The position numbers and the translations under genes were made by a program. Below the pieces are notes generated by a model. It worked only from the letters and a program-made list of their open reading frames with translations. It was not told the DNA's origin and ran no database searches. Positions 36,410 through 49,739 of a DNA stretch of 64,000 nucleotides are shown here, piece by piece. Within the stretch, counting starts at the first letter, position 1, and each line of letters opens with the position of its first letter. The stretch comes from Leptasterias polaris (lineage: Eukaryota > Echinodermata > Asteroidea > Forcipulatida > Asteriidae). The DNA lies in assembly GCA_037783415.1 (NCBI GenBank), contig JAZGTN010000037.1, positions 3,286,001-3,350,000 of the forward strand, written 5' to 3'.

Positions 36410-39185
36410 ACATCAGCATATATTAGTCTGATCCCAATGCTGTATAATGGAAATCGGTATTCATTGTAGTGTTGCTGCACACAGTGGACTTGACAAAGAT
36501 GGCGGCATCCTGAATAAAGCCATCTCAATTCATGCAGCAAAACCCCTCTATTATATTGCTCCTTTAAAAAAACATTGATGTCAAACGACTTTTGTAAACT
36601 GCGCGGGAAAAATATGCTGAGCGGGTTGAAAAACATCAACAAAACAGCATGTCAGGATAAAAAAAAAATTGATGAATAAGAGATGAGACAGAAACATTTA
36701 AAGTCCAATCAAGTTTGTTTTTCCAATCAAGTTTCTTTTCTTTTTTACGATGTCTCAACGTCGACCTGTGTTCAGAAAAAAGCTGAAGTCGTGGTTGTTT
36801 GGCATGCAGAAAGCTTAACCGTAAGTAAAAATTCTGTACATGACATTTTGAATGTTTGTATTAGCCCCAAAGGCAACGAGGCCCAACTCCCCCGGGGGAG
36901 CTTCGAGCTTCCCGCAGACAAAACTTCAAAGTAATCTTAATGATATTAAAAGCCCTGGACTTTTCTAATTGTGCAATCTCTGGGGATATCTTGCCTGGGC
37001 TCTTGCAAAAAGGGGATTGTTTGGTTGAGTTTTCCCCCGCTCTCTCCCTCGGTTGTTTTGGGCGATCTTCCGGCAAGAAAAGTGCTCAGAGAGCTGTCCT
37101 TCGTGGCATGTTGTATACGTTTTGTATACAAAGCTTTCGGAGGGAGAGACGACAAATTTATAACCACATTGTTTGTTAGCAACAACAAACAAACTGAAAG
37201 TTACCTTTCTTTGGTTCAAGCATAATAAGAATTAGGCCAATATATTGCTCTCTATTTTTCAGGTTCGGTTTGTATGCCTAGCTCTGGTTAACAAGATGTA
37301 TTTCTTATTGAACTCTCGTCCAATAACTGGATTAATACTAATATAGTATATGATGAGGAATAATTTTCAGATGTGGAAGGAAAACCTCATTTAGGGGGAA
37401 AACACTCACGTAGATCAGGTAGGGACTGAAAACCTAATATGCATGCAGGACTCCTGTCTGAGGTGGGTTTACAGAAGTGGGAGGCAGGGGCAAACCATCA
37501 CTTAATAGCCAACCTGAAGGCAAAAGACTGCTGTCAACAACTGCTGCTCGATATGTGGCATGGTGTACCCCTCCACCTCCTATTCTGTCTTAATTATTTC
37601 ATTGGAATCTTAGAATTTTTAAAATTATTTATATTAATTGTTAATTATTTTTTTATTAAATCTATTTTGCTTACTAACTGCAAAAGATCGCAATACATCA
37701 AAGGGAATGCAAGACCTATACGGCCTCCAACTCTTCTCTTTCCTTGACTGGAACAATAAGACGAATTACAATGTCAAACAATATAATATTGTAGGCCTAT
37801 TAACAATTCGATATAAAAAAAACGTGCTCACACGACCACGTTTGGGTTTTGTATTACTACAAAAGAGAGAAATGAAAATAGATATATGTTATTTTATGTT
37901 CGGCATTCGGCTCATTAAAAAGAAAAACTACTGTTTAACAAAACTCTAATGTGCTCTGAAACGTTTTTTTATTTTTTTATAATGTTGCTTGCTTTTTGTA
38001 TCTTACTGACAGTGATAAAAAGACGATATGAATTTTTAAAAACTGTTGTTGTTGATGCCTTTTTCTCCTTCAAGAAAAGTATACGTTAATGTAACATGTG
38101 TTAATTTACATTTAGCAATAAAGATACCAAAATTTGATGAAAGTATTAACAAATGTGGTACTTATGTCTTTATCTCTGTAAAATTTCAACCATTCTGAAA
38201 CGCGAGTCTCCATATGTTCATGATACTGTCACCGGGTTACACTTTATAATTTCATGGACATTCTTAATAATCCAATCGAAGTGTTTTTTGCATAGGCCCA
38301 ATCCACAGCAACATTTTATACAATATTCAGGCCCTTTTCACAATATGGAAAAACATACTTTCCTCGCAAATTGTTCTCAATGTTTGAAAAGAAAGGGAAT
38401 AAAAAGCCATACCTTCCCCTTCGTTCACAAACTTGTTTCCAATCCATTCTTCATTATAGGCCCTAGTGTTATTTGTCGAGACTATGTGGTGATAATGAGG
38501 AATATTTAGAAAAGCAAATTCGTCTTCTGATGGAAGCATTGAGGAGGAAATAATTAAATTGAAACCATTACTCATTTTGTTTGATCTCGTTATCGATAAA
38601 CGGTTATAATAATATAATACGTTTTCTTAATTCGATTTTAAAACCTTGCTTCGAGATCAGGAGTGGTTATGTATCGAGAAAACACCACATATAATTTTCC
38701 GATCCGAAAACGGACTGATGCCAAAGTTCTTATACCAGTCCTAAATCTCCGTCAGAGGAATGTTTTCGTCTAAAATGTTGTCTGAAAAGTCGGGAAAATA
38801 GCATTTGGAAGAACCCTAAAAACACTTTTGCTTATTTTGATTGCCGGACTCAAAATAAAAACCCGATATAATGTGCCCGAAAGCCACTTTCCACTGTTTT
38901 CACTTAAAATCCCATAATAAATTTTTATCTAAGGTTCGTTGTTAATGTTATTGTAATATTATATAGTTATTTTCCATCTTTGTTTAGTTTTGTACAAGGC
39001 ATCCCAGCCTACAAGCTTTTGCTTTTATGGGTCACAGTCTCGGTCTCTGTTAACTAATTTAGTTGTTGTTAAGATTTATGTAAAGAAACAAATGTTGACG
39101 ATTGATTGCTAAGAATGTTGTTTGACAAAATAGAAGATGGACAAACTACTTCTAAAAACCAATGATGTGCGTGTATATTCCCCTT
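36410..39185. other. Intergenic stretch without recognised features
   Basis: Several small frames on both strands (for example 36946-37225, 37439-37949) overlap one another and show no domain. Confidence 0.4.
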
Positions 39186-39189
39186 GAAA

Positions 39190-39226
39190 GCTTGGACACA
39201 TTATATAGATACCCTAGAAAGAATAA
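39190..39226 (+). repeat. Solo unit of the family A minisatellite
   Basis: TATAGATACCCTAGAAAGAA here equals a stretch of the array at 41111-41744, about 2 kb away. Confidence 0.6.
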
Positions 39227-40039
39227 AAACAAATAATTATAGCAAAAATACTGAACAAAATTCCTGCTACAAAAAGGAAGCGGGGAGCCATTCATATAAA
39301 GTAGGTTTTATCGTGAAACCAATTAAGGCTGGTAACCTTTTACTTCTGGGACGCAAACGTTTTCGCTGGCGTTTGTGCTTGAAACATCAATAGTTTGACA
39401 TTTTGTTCCAAAAGTTGTACACATTTTTGCAAAGGGATTTCATTTCTTTTTAGGCTATACTGAATTATGTTTTGTCAAGATACTTTGCTACAGGCCTATC
39501 AAGTTCATAAAAGTAAGCTTTAAAGTGAAATATTAGTGATAAAATAATATTGATTACTGTATCCCTCAGGCGGCTCCATGTCAAAGAATGTGTCAATGAT
39601 TAGTATGTATGAGCATGGACGTCATTAGCAATTGTCATTACAAACACTCCCATGACCTACACCCTCGGTTCACAGTCAGAAATGAACCTGGTACGGTTGA
39701 GCATGGTAGAGTTCACTTCTCCACTAAGTGGTTGTGACATCAGCCAATAAAGGCTGACGTCATAGCCGCTAAAACCAGAACATTGAGTGTCGTACCCCCC
39801 CTTACATTGTGTGATATCCCCGTATCATCTTACACCCAGTGTTCGATTCGACCGAGTATATAGTGCGTTCTAAACTTGCCCAAGAGGGAATGAACGCGGA
39901 CGGTGCGGTGTTAATGAAAATATAGGAGCTGGAGTCATGACCAGCTCGACCTTTGGAATGTAAGAAGTGCTCTGTTTCAAGGTGTAGCTACCGATAGCCC
40001 GCATGGTTGCTTGATGCTGGTTTCATATCCAGATCCCTT

Positions 40040-40125
40040 GCTTCGGTATCAGGCACTCACCGGGCAATCGAACCCGAGACTGCGGTTCAATAGCAATAGA
40101 ATTAGACCGCCAACTGTAAGGAAAA
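40040..40125 (-). mobile_element. tRNA-derived SINE remnant
   Basis: The minus strand has GTTGGCGGTCTAATTC (box A region) and CTCGGGTTCGATTGCCCGG (box B arm, able to pair). Confidence 0.45.
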
Positions 40126-40129
40126 CCCC

Positions 40130-41070
40130 CTATTACACCGTCTCTCATGACGCCGAGTTATACGGGTAAGCTCGCACGCCGGAGCTTGTCAAATTGAAAT
40201 TTTAACCCGGGCTTTATAACGTCCGAGCTCCCGGGTCGGGGTTCTTTGGGGCTGATTTCCCAGTCGATACTCATGAACAAAAGGGGTCCGATACATGTGA
40301 GAGGGTTACCGCAATGATTTTGACCGCCGGCGTTATTTTCCATCGAGTAGAAGGAACACGGTCAGCGAGTCGGGATCGCCATCTCTTGGGGGTGTTGTAC
40401 ACAACCCTAGTCTACTGAATGCCAACCTTTTCATGTGCACCGAGCGCTTGGGTTTTGGTTTACATTTCTTAGGCTCATGGAAACACAAGTATGCTTGCCA
40501 CAATGCGTTAGAGTACATCTGACCGTGTTGGTTGTCCGTGCACGGTGTTAATGGAAGTAGCCTGACCCACATTTATAGTTCAAATCATCCCCCTTTTCTA
40601 TAGCACTGGGTGATTTATCATTATGACAGCTCGAAGGAATAAGAAGCAATTTAGACCGACGGGCACCACAGCTAGAACCGTGTCAAAAGGTTGAGCATGG
40701 ACGCAATGGGCAATCTTAAACAGAGAATACACTTTGTTCAGCGTTATAGTCGTTTCTTGTTTTATTTATTTACCCGCATTTCTTTCTATATCTCTGTCTT
40801 TATTTATTTTAATTGTAGGCCTATTCAATTAATTTTTTAAATTTTATTTCATTCATTTTAACGTTTTTAATTTATGTATTATAATTTGTCAGTTTTATTT
40901 TATATTTTATTATTTTATTTTTGTTATATCTTTTCCCTAGTGTACTGGAGATATACCGCTTCATTATTCAACAAAAGTAACTCGAACAATTACACCTACA
41001 TTCCACAATAATAATTGTCCACAACAAATACTGCTATAATTACAATGAGAAACGGGAATCAATAGCCAAC
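40130..41070. other. Intergenic stretch without recognised features
   Basis: AT-rich from 40740 to 40930; no supported frame. Confidence 0.4.
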
Positions 41071-41073
41071 TAA

Positions 41074-41890
41074 ATACACTGTAAAAACCGGGTGTTAAAA
41101 TTGACACCAAGGGTGTTGTCACATATAGATACCCTAGAAAGAATACAAATTGACACCATGGGTGTTGTCACATATAGATACCCTAAAAATAATAAAAATT
41201 TACACCATGGGTGTTGTCACATATAGACACCCTAGAAAGAATAACAATTGACACCATGGGTGTTGTCACATATAGATACCCTAGAAAGGATACAAATTGA
41301 CACCATGGGTGTTGTCACATATACCCAAGAAAGAATAACAATTGACAACATGGGTGTTGCACACATAGATACCCTAGAAAGAATACAAATTGACACCATG
41401 GGTGTTGTCACATATAGATACCCAAGAAAGCATACAAGTTAACACCGTGGGTGTTGTCACATATAGATACCCAAGAAAGCATACAAATTGACACCTTGGG
41501 TGTTGTCACATATAGATACCCAAGAAAGAATAACAATTGACAACATGGGTGTTGTCACATATAGATACCCAAGAAAGCATACAAATTGACACCTTGGGTG
41601 TTGTCACATATAGATACCCAAGAAAGAATAACAATTGACAACATGGGTGTTGTCACATATAGATACCCAAGAAAGCATACAAATTGACACCATGGGTGTT
41701 GTCACATATAGATAACCTAGAAAGAATACAAATTAACTTCATAGGGTATTAAAATAACACCAGGGGAATTTCTTTTAGCAGAAATAAGTGTTATATTAAC
41801 ACCCTACGGTGTTAATTTTGACTCTCTCTCCGGTATCTATATGTGACAACACCCATGGTGTCAATTTTAACACTCCAGTTTTTGCAAAGT
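41074..41890. mobile_element. Family A element, copy 2, expanded by an internal minisatellite
   Basis: The left end TACACTGTAAAAACCGGGTG and right end CTCCAGTTTTTGCAAAGTA are inverted copies. The centre GGTATTAAAATAACACC and AACACCCTACGGTGTTAA matches the other copies. The element is about 820 bp instead of about 220 because of the array within it. Confidence 0.8.
41111..41744 (+). repeat. 49-bp minisatellite, ~13 units, grown from a transposon arm
   Basis: Each unit is GGGTGTTGTCACATATAGAT, then ACCCAAGAAAGAATACAA, then TTGACACCAT. Units 8-11 alternate two variants (ACACCTT and ACAACAT), an emerging 98-bp higher-order repeat. The frame at 41248-41442 is a by-product. Confidence 0.93.
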
Positions 41891-42689
41891 ACAGATATAC
41901 ACAATTTAACCACATGATTAGGAAAACACAAGGGGGATAATTCATAATAATTAATGTATTTTTTTATATATTTTTTTCTTCATTTGTTTATTCACTTATT
42001 TATTTAAATGGGGGATAGGTAAAATAGTACAATCGTTTTCCTGAGTTGTTAGAACCATATTTTAACATCTTTGAAAACAATTATGTTAGAGAAATGCTCT
42101 CATTTAGCGATTCAATGTCTTTGTTCTTGGATTGCTAAATACGACTACACACGCACGTTCTTCCCCTGCGACCGGAACGGGGGGCGGCGGGTTAAGTGTA
42201 ACGATTATTTTTCGACTTTCATTTCTTTAAAAACTGATTAGTACAGATGGCCTGATGTAATCGTCGACATATTCCTCTCAATCCTCAGAAAAATCTACGA
42301 TCAAATTTTTAAATTCCCTCCCAAGATGATTTTCTCATAACCTTGCCCAAAAAATCTAATGACAGATCAAAAGAAATCATTCAAAGAATACAACAGCAAA
42401 TGGAAACCATACTTATCATGTTACCTTAACGCCCACCACTATTTGCACAACATGCAACTTCAATGTTTTTCTAACCTCGTTTTTGTACGTGAAGGATGAA
42501 ACCTTTACGAATACTTTTACCTTTTGCATATTTTTACTTAAAGAAATACTATTAACGAGTCACATTTCGATGTTATTTCACGCTCGGCTTTTTCTAGGTC
42601 AAATCATTTTCGAGCCGGCGCACAAGATTCTGCAGTTTTTAGAGAATGCAAAAGGCTTAATGTCAACATGTTGTCACTGAAACCATCTC

Positions 42690-42862
42690 AGCTCCATGGG
42701 GGTATGTAGCAACGATAGCCAAATTAGTAAGCATTATGTTTCTTATGAACCATATAGGTAAACACGCAGTTTGCAATTCACTCCTAGGTGATGAGAAGCA
42801 ATCATGGTTAAGTGTCATTTGCTCATAGACGCAACTGCTGTGACTGGGATTCGAACCCACAC
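42690..42862 (-). mobile_element. tRNA SINE tail domain, copy 1 of a pair
   Basis: Minus strand: GTGGGTTCGAATCCCAGTCA (box B), GAGCAAATGACACTTAACCA and TGATTGCTTCTCATCACC. This is the GAGCAAGACACTTAACCAT..TTGCTTC domain common to marine SINEs. Confidence 0.62.
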
Positions 42863-42910
42863 ACTGAAGTCACAGAACTGCTTTGTAGTAAAAACAAAAG
42901 AAATCTTCTG

Positions 42911-43010
42911 GCAGTTTGCAATTCACTCCTAGGTGATTAGAAGTATTCATAGTTAAGAGTAACTCGCTCAAGGAAGTAATTGTTGTGACCAGGATTCGAA
43001 CCCATGTCGC
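42911..43010 (-). mobile_element. tRNA SINE tail domain, copy 2 of a pair
   Basis: A diverged repeat of 42766-42859 at 145-bp spacing: GCAGTTTGCAATTCACTCCT in both, ending at GGATTCGAACCCAT. Same orientation, so it arose by tandem duplication or double insertion. Confidence 0.62.
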
Positions 43011-43194
43011 ATCAGCCAATGGAGATGATCTCAATTTTTTGTTAAGCTGCTTAAGCAACGAATCATGCTTTAACGAATTTCTACTTAATACCAACAATGA
43101 GCAAGTTACAAGTCATGGATGGTAAATGCAATAATGTCTTTTGGCTGGCAACCTTACCCTGGTGAGTATAATATTGTTGCGGTTTTGTGCTTAA

Positions 43195-43536
43195 AGAGTG
43201 TGTACAACATTGGTAATTGTCAACGACCAGTATCCACACTTGATGTGACCCAACTTAAACATGAAATAACAAACCTGTGAAAGTTTAAGCTAAATCAGTT
43301 TTCGGAGTCATAAGAAAACAGTGAAAGACCCTATTATGTGTTTTCACTGTTTTCAAACATCGGATTGTATCACCAGTGAAAAAGACTAATTGTTTTACTA
43401 ATTTCCTAAAACCTACAGCATTTCAAGCAAACCTTTTTTCAAGTGAAGTTTTCCACCATGATTATCTTAACCATTTAAGCTATGTGCAAATCTGTGAACA
43501 TTTATATTTCAATGTTACCAATGTTGTACACACCCT
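43195..43536 (+). mobile_element. TTAA-family element (family B), intact ends
   Basis: TTAA flanks it at 43191-43194 and 43537-43540. The ends AGAGTGTGTACAACATTGG and (inverted) AGGGTGTGTACAACATTGG are nearly identical. The interior has TTGTCAACGACCAGTATCC and TTCACTGTTTTCAAACATCG. Confidence 0.8.
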
Positions 43537-44027
43537 TTAAGTTGCTGTATGAAATTAGGCCCTGTTTTGCGGTAAAAAAACAAATTAATACAAACAAATT
43601 GTTCAATAAACATTCTTTTTCACTATCTATTTAGGTTGGTTTGCGATATTACCTTGGGATGGTAATTATCGACTTATCACTATAAGGTCTAATAAGAACA
43701 CTTTTACATCTTAAAATGAATATTATGATAACAGTGTTACCGCAGTCTGAATCGATGCCCCACCTTGCATCACCTCAAATCACTGTTTTACATGCTTTAA
43801 AGGTGTGGGTGCATCAGTTTTTCGAAGAGTGAATTTTATAAATCCTGTGGTTTAGACACATCACACACGACATTTGTGAACATTTAGTCAAATTGGGTGG
43901 TCATGGTTTTTGTTTGCTTGTTTGTTTTTTGTTTGTTTGGTGGGTTTTGGGGGCAGTGGGGTTTTTGTTTTTTGTTTTTTAGTAATGTTGTTTTTGTTTA
44001 TTTTTTTTAGGGAACAGTTTAATAAAA

Positions 44028-44080
44028 ATTGATCTCCGGATTAAGGTGCTGGTGCTCTACTAACTGAGCCCTATTTGTTT
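44028..44080 (-). mobile_element. tRNA SINE head fragment
   Basis: The minus strand reads GGGCTCAGTTAGTAGAGCAC then CAGCACCTTAATCCGGAG, matching the anticodon-side sequence of the SINE family seen at 5538-5609. Confidence 0.55.
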
Positions 44081-44175
44081 TTCCTTTAATTACAAAACGA
44101 AAAGAGAGCCCAGATTTTTGGTTATTTTTCGCTCACTGTCAGTTTTTTCAAAGGGATTTTTTACTCATGACAATA

Positions 44176-44344
44176 GACCTTATGCATATGACGTCATTTG
44201 AGTAGGGCGCCCTCACCTAGAGGTCAAAAGGAAGATGCTCATTGGCCAGTCTTGTGCGCCGCGCGTACAAATCAGCGCGTTTCCATTGTGTCATCATCAG
44301 TTTACCTCTAAGATGGCGGCTTGGTGACGTCAATGCATAAGGTC
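44176..44344 (+). mobile_element. CRE/CCAAT MITE (family C), intact
   Basis: 169 bp with inverted ends GACCTTATGCAT flanked by TA. TGACGTCA lies near each end (44189-44196 and 44325-44332), with a central ATTGG and GCGCCGCGCGTACAAATCAG. One base differs from 60931-61099, read on the opposite strand. Confidence 0.9.
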
Positions 44345-44359
44345 TATAGGTACTAATGT

Positions 44360-47045
44360 TGAGCTTGTGAAAAGTTAATAACAAAAACTGTGTCTCTCAG
44401 TAATTGGAAACATTGCATTTTACACTTTTATAGTTGTTGCGTGCCAACTGAAATGCCGTAGCAACTATTTTACCCTATCAGCATCGCATCAGTCAGAAAC
44501 AACGGATGAAACTAAACTCAAATATACAAGAAGCATCTTTGATGACACCTTTGACATTATACGTACCCGAGCTATTATACGGACTGTTGTATAAGAACAA
44601 CATAGTTCTTATGATGGGGTGATTTCGGACAGCTCTCGGTTTTGATCTCGGGACCACCGCAGAAGGCTTACCGGGCGATTTCTGTCAAATTGAGGGCTTA
44701 TAGAGAGGGTAAGCAATCACCTCATATAACATCAGAGGTACGGCTCCAGATGGCAAAGTCATATCATCACTTTTAAGATATCCATTCAAGGCGGCAGAAA
44801 AGGAACAGTTATTTCTCTCGGGGAAAAGCGGAATGGGGTTTTTGGTGTGGATTTATAATGATGATTTTGTGAGTAGATCTTGTTATCATATAGGGCCTAT
44901 ATACTACAGCGTGGCCATATCTGTTGTATATTATTTTCTGTTGGCTGTACTGGTGTGTTTGGCGAATACAAATTTTCATCATAAAATACTATTTAGACAA
45001 TTCTTCACAGCAGCCAGGGCTCATTTTCATAAGACACTAGTTACTAAAAAAACACAAAAGCAAGAAATCATTGCTTGATAAACTTATTTGCTAAACAGAA
45101 ATTACCACTTTACATTTGTGCTCGCAAAACAAAAATGATCGCTTAATAACAGGCTAGTTTGCTACAAAGACATGATTGTTCAACAAACTAGTTTACTGAC
45201 CAGAATCTGGCAGGGAAACCCATCAGATAACACAAGTTACATCTTCAGCCCAGTTGTCTAGTTATGCTTTATGTCAAACCCAATACATGGCAGATCTCGA
45301 GTCTTATTCCAATTTGCTGAACCGAATTAAAATATACTTAGGTGCATAGAATCCCCCACAAAACATGATTAAGTTTTCTCGAAAGCAAGATCGATGCAAT
45401 TTTGGGGAAAATGTCACATCATTCTTTCCGGACTTATGTGTTCGTTATGGACTTATGATTTGGGGTGACAGTGTAGGCCTACTCATCGCATCCAGAAAAC
45501 ATTAATGTTTCATGCCTTTTGTGGAAGGCAAACGATTTGACCAACTATCTATTCTGTTCGTAAGTGTGGCGTAATTCCATTCTAAGTAACGCTCACTTCC
45601 CATTAACATAACTCTAATAAGGTAGTGCATTCTGCCCTACCAGCCAGGCTCCTAGTGGATGATACCCATGACTACATCCTTACGGACTGTGAAGGGGGTA
45701 ACCCTGTTTCAGCCACAGGAGTAGGAGGCATCATACCCCCTGGTGACAGTTGATTTGGGTCAACAGCCAAAATCAGTTAAGTGAATCCATCACATTGAAA
45801 TGGCCGTCCGGGCTTAAAAGGTGAGGCGATATCTCACCCCAAACAAATATTTACAAAAGATTACCATGCCAGAAGCCTATAAGTAATGCTTTTACTCTTT
45901 TCTTTGAGGAATTATGTACACAAAACAAAGTTTTAGGACTTGCCTTTCATTTTATGTTATGCAAGGTCTCAAGGTCCTCTCGCAGTGATCAGTTTCTGTC
46001 GCAGAGGATGCCTTTGAACCAATAAAAGGAATAATCAAAAGGGGTAAATATTGCATATAAATGTAAGCGATTTTTGTACCCGGAAGTGGCCGAATCTTAC
46101 GTGTACAGGAGAAGCTCGCCAAGTGTGATGACGAATGTAAGCTGATATAGAGAGCAATAAAATGTTATCTCCGGGATTTAAAAAAAATAAAAAGTTTAAA
46201 AATAAATAAAAAAGTGTGATGACGGGGAAATACAGTAACGGTCGGACTAATGTCTGAGGGCGATCAGTATCCACATGAAACCCCGAGCGCAACCACCATA
46301 ACTCTAAATTCCAATAGTTGATTGAAAAGGGTGAGTTAAAATAGCTCTTATTTTAATAAAGAAAGAATGATGACAGTTAAAAGAGATTTGTTTTGACAAG
46401 AAGATGAAGAACCAAACTCCGACGGTACGAGCGGTTTTGATTCACTGTTCGAGATCTTGTTACTTCAAGAAGACACGGGGACATTTGTCTCTGGTTTAGT
46501 CCTGCGTGTGTACCAAATGCAACCAGGCCGCGTCGAGTCAATAAACGATAATAAATCGACCTAATGTCTCCGCTTATCCAATTAGTGAATGTCACTGACT
46601 TCTCAAATTACAGAATCCGCCCAAGTCAAATGAGATTTTATCTGATTACTCACGGAGCTTAGTAATATTGCTTGCTCCTTTTTTTCCTCTCTTTGTTCTC
46701 GTTTTGTTCACGATTTTAATTTTCTGCGGAGGGCTTGACCACATCTTTGCGGAATGAAAAAATTGAGGCAGTGTAGACTGAGAGATGGTCGATGAATAAA
46801 TATTTGTGTGTAGACAAAATGGGAAGTGTGTGTACAGTGCTCCAAATCTTATATCCGACTTGTTGGCTGGAAAGGATCAGGGGTTGATCGCCGTTCAACT
46901 TCCAGCATTAGTGTATTCAATAGAAATTAATTTGTGCCAACCCCTTCCATAACCTTATAATGAATTTCTTGAGCATTTGTTTAATTGAGCTGACGGAGTC
47001 TTTGTTTAAAGAAACAAAATTATATTTTAAGTTGATAACAACAAC
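44360..47045. other. Intergenic stretch without recognised features
   Basis: The frame at 44833-45078 is hydrophobic in its middle but has no context; other frames are shorter. No repeat identified. Confidence 0.4.
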
Positions 47046-47051
47046 TAACAT

Positions 47052-47190
<139 letters not shown>

Positions 47191-47349
47191 AACAATCAAG
47201 ACGATTGCGACGACAACAAGTCAACAGCGACATTACATCAATACGTGCAGATTTCAGGTACTTATTTGTTTGAATATGCCAAGTGCATTACCTTAAAATT
47301 ACTTATTATATATACTTGTTATGGTGAACCCGTTGTATTCCCATAACGG

Positions 47350-48455
47350 GGTTGACTGCGCTGTGGAAGGTCAGACAAGAATAATTTAACCCAAGCCAAT
47401 AATGACTAAAACATTAATTTAAAAATGATTAGGTCTAATATTGTTTATGCTTTCGCCCTCTAATGGTTTTCAGGTCAACGAGCAGGTCAGGAAATAAACG
47501 TATACCCCCAGTTTAATAACGTTTCAGCAACCAGTTGATGTAATTACACGAATTATTAAATCGTTGGTTTTGTAGCTGAGTACGCCATCATGTACGGTCA
47601 ATAAACACACATACAACCACGGCACAATAAAACTATGTGCTTACGTTCAATTAGGGGGTCGACGTCGCCTTGCGAGAAATACACATCTAATATAAATAAG
47701 TAGTTTAATATGAGGTTGTTGTGCATCGTGATAAAATGCTTGAATTTTGGGAAAATATGTGTAATAATTTAGAGAGGTCATGTTACCGTAATCTTCGCAA
47801 AGGGAACACTTTTGCATCACAAGAAACATCGTTCTATCTATCTGTAAATCACTAATCCTAAAAAGATAATGAAAAATTTGAATTTAGAATATGTATTTTC
47901 TTCTTGAAGATCGCCTGGAACTGGTTGCCCGTAAATTACGTCGTGTGACATGGTTCAGAATATAGTCCAGGGATCGATTTCACTATAAGTGCGAATCAAT
48001 CTTAAACTGCTAAACAAAGTATGATGTCACAATACAAAGCACTATCATGGCGATACTGACAACTGGCATCTTTATGTTGAATCTTACTGCTTTGTGAAAA
48101 CGAGCCCAGGATGATATTTCGTAAACCCGGGCTGCTTCACAAAGCACTAAGATTCATCTTAAGATGAGTTGTAAGTATTACCATAGTGATTTATATTGTG
48201 ACGTCACACTTTGCTTAGCAATTGAGAGTGATGGGCAGTTAAGATCAATCTTACCCGTTTGTGAAATCGAGCCAGGGTATACCGCCCATGGTGATAATAT
48301 AATTATTGGCAGATGACCCAGGAAGTTTACTTCAGTCGTGTTTGTGATTTGAAGCCATTTTGGAAAATGGCCGAATCTTGCGTCAACAATTAAAATCTCT
48401 GATGGCCATAAAGCCAATAATCCTTCTCTAGGGCTATCTCAAATGTGTGCCAAAA
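47350..48455. other. Intergenic stretch without recognised features
   Basis: CRE at 48199-48206 in unassigned sequence; no supported frame. Confidence 0.4.
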
Positions 48456-48462
48456 TGTCCAT

Positions 48463-49732
48463 AAACTGCAAAAACTGGGGTGTTAAAATTTACACCATTG
48501 GTATTGTCACATTAATATAGGTTTTCTCGGTCAATTTCGGCAAATGAGCAGCCAATTTAACCACCACGCTATTCTATTTCGCGCGAAATCGAATGCTACT
48601 AAAAAGGGTCATTCGATTTCGTTTTATGACTAGTCAAATGTACTGTTGCGTCATTCGATTTAACAAAATAATCATTCAATTTAACGATTCATCAAAGCAG
48701 CATTCAAATTCGCCGGAGCTTTTTGAGGCGTGTGTTTAGTCATTCAAATTCATTTTTGGGCAGTCATTTCTGTAATTTGTGCAATCTAAAAAACGCTTTG
48801 TTAATAAGGCATATACGGTTCACTTATTTGCACTTGAGTCACTTTGTACTTCGAAGACGAGCTTTTGCTACAGTTTTACACGCATATTTCAATAAGTTTG
48901 CAGCTTGTGGTACAACCATACCTAAACATATACGCCAAGATGTCTGGCACGCCAACAGATTGATGGTTGAGGAAGAAACAACATAAACAACAAAAACCAG
49001 GAAAAACATAAAGAAACACCCCATTCAAACACAATACAAAATTAGGCCAGTTAACCAATAAAGATCTCCCCAAAAAAGAATATTGGAGAAAACAAAGAAG
49101 AAAAAACATCATGGGCCCCATGTAAAGTCTCCTGGAACCATAAATAAAGAAAATAAGGTTTGCCTGAATTAAAGTGAAGATACGAAACAGTTGCCTAATA
49201 CAGATTATCTGTTTATTCGTATTTCTTTAGTCGTACTTATTTGAATTCTCATTTAGCGAAATTGATTGCCTCTTTACGAAATTGAAAAAAATTAAACCAG
49301 TAAAATCTCCAGTCGAACCAGCTTTGCTAAATTGAATGATGATTGTGCGTCACGAAAAAGAATGACGATATGCTAAATTGAACACAGTGCAAAAGGAATT
49401 TGAATGCCTCAATACGAAATTGAATGCCCGAATTTTGAATTTGAAACGCAGTAACAACTGGAGAGGCAAAATAGCTTTAATTCGAACGCACGAAAATGAA
49501 ATCGGCTGCTCATTTGCCGAAATTGACCGAGAAAACCTATAGATACCAAAAGAATCAACATTTACTCCATATAGTGAGTTAAAGTAACACTCATTTCTGC
49601 AAAACCAGAAAGAAAGAAAAATTGTGTTATTTTAACTCCATATTATATAATTTTGTTTCTCTGTTATGTATCTATATAATTATGACAACACCCATTATGT
49701 CAATTTTTAAGACCCCATCAGTTTTGCAGTAA
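48463..49732. mobile_element. Family A element, copy 3, interrupted by a nested element
   Basis: The left part AACTGCAAAAACTGGGGTG to GGTATTGTCACATTAA and right part GATACCAAAAGAATC to CCATCAGTTTTGCAGT rejoin into a normal ~250-bp copy when 48518-49539 is set aside. Confidence 0.78.
48518..49539. mobile_element. Nested 1,022-bp transposon, 36-bp perfect inverted ends, TA target
   Basis: TAGGTTTTCTCGGTCAATTT plus CGGCAAATGAGCAGCC at the left is exactly mirrored at the right. TA is duplicated at 48516-48517 and 49540-49541. Many subterminal copies of CATTCGATTT / CATTCAATTT / CATTCAAATT lie at the left and their inverse (GAAATTGAATG) at the right, as transposase-binding arrays do. No transposase frame, so it is non-autonomous. 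A TA target suggests a Tc1/mariner-like source, but the ends are not ones I recognise. Confidence 0.85.
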
Positions 49733-49739
49733 ATTAGTG

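Noticed and set aside
41111..41744. CRISPR-like regular repeats
   Set aside because: The repeats are contiguous with no unique spacers, in an animal genome; it is a minisatellite.
42838..43005. tRNA genes suggested by GGTTCGAATCC-type box B words
   Set aside because: No full cloverleaf with a matching box A at tRNA spacing; the SINE central domain adjoins instead.
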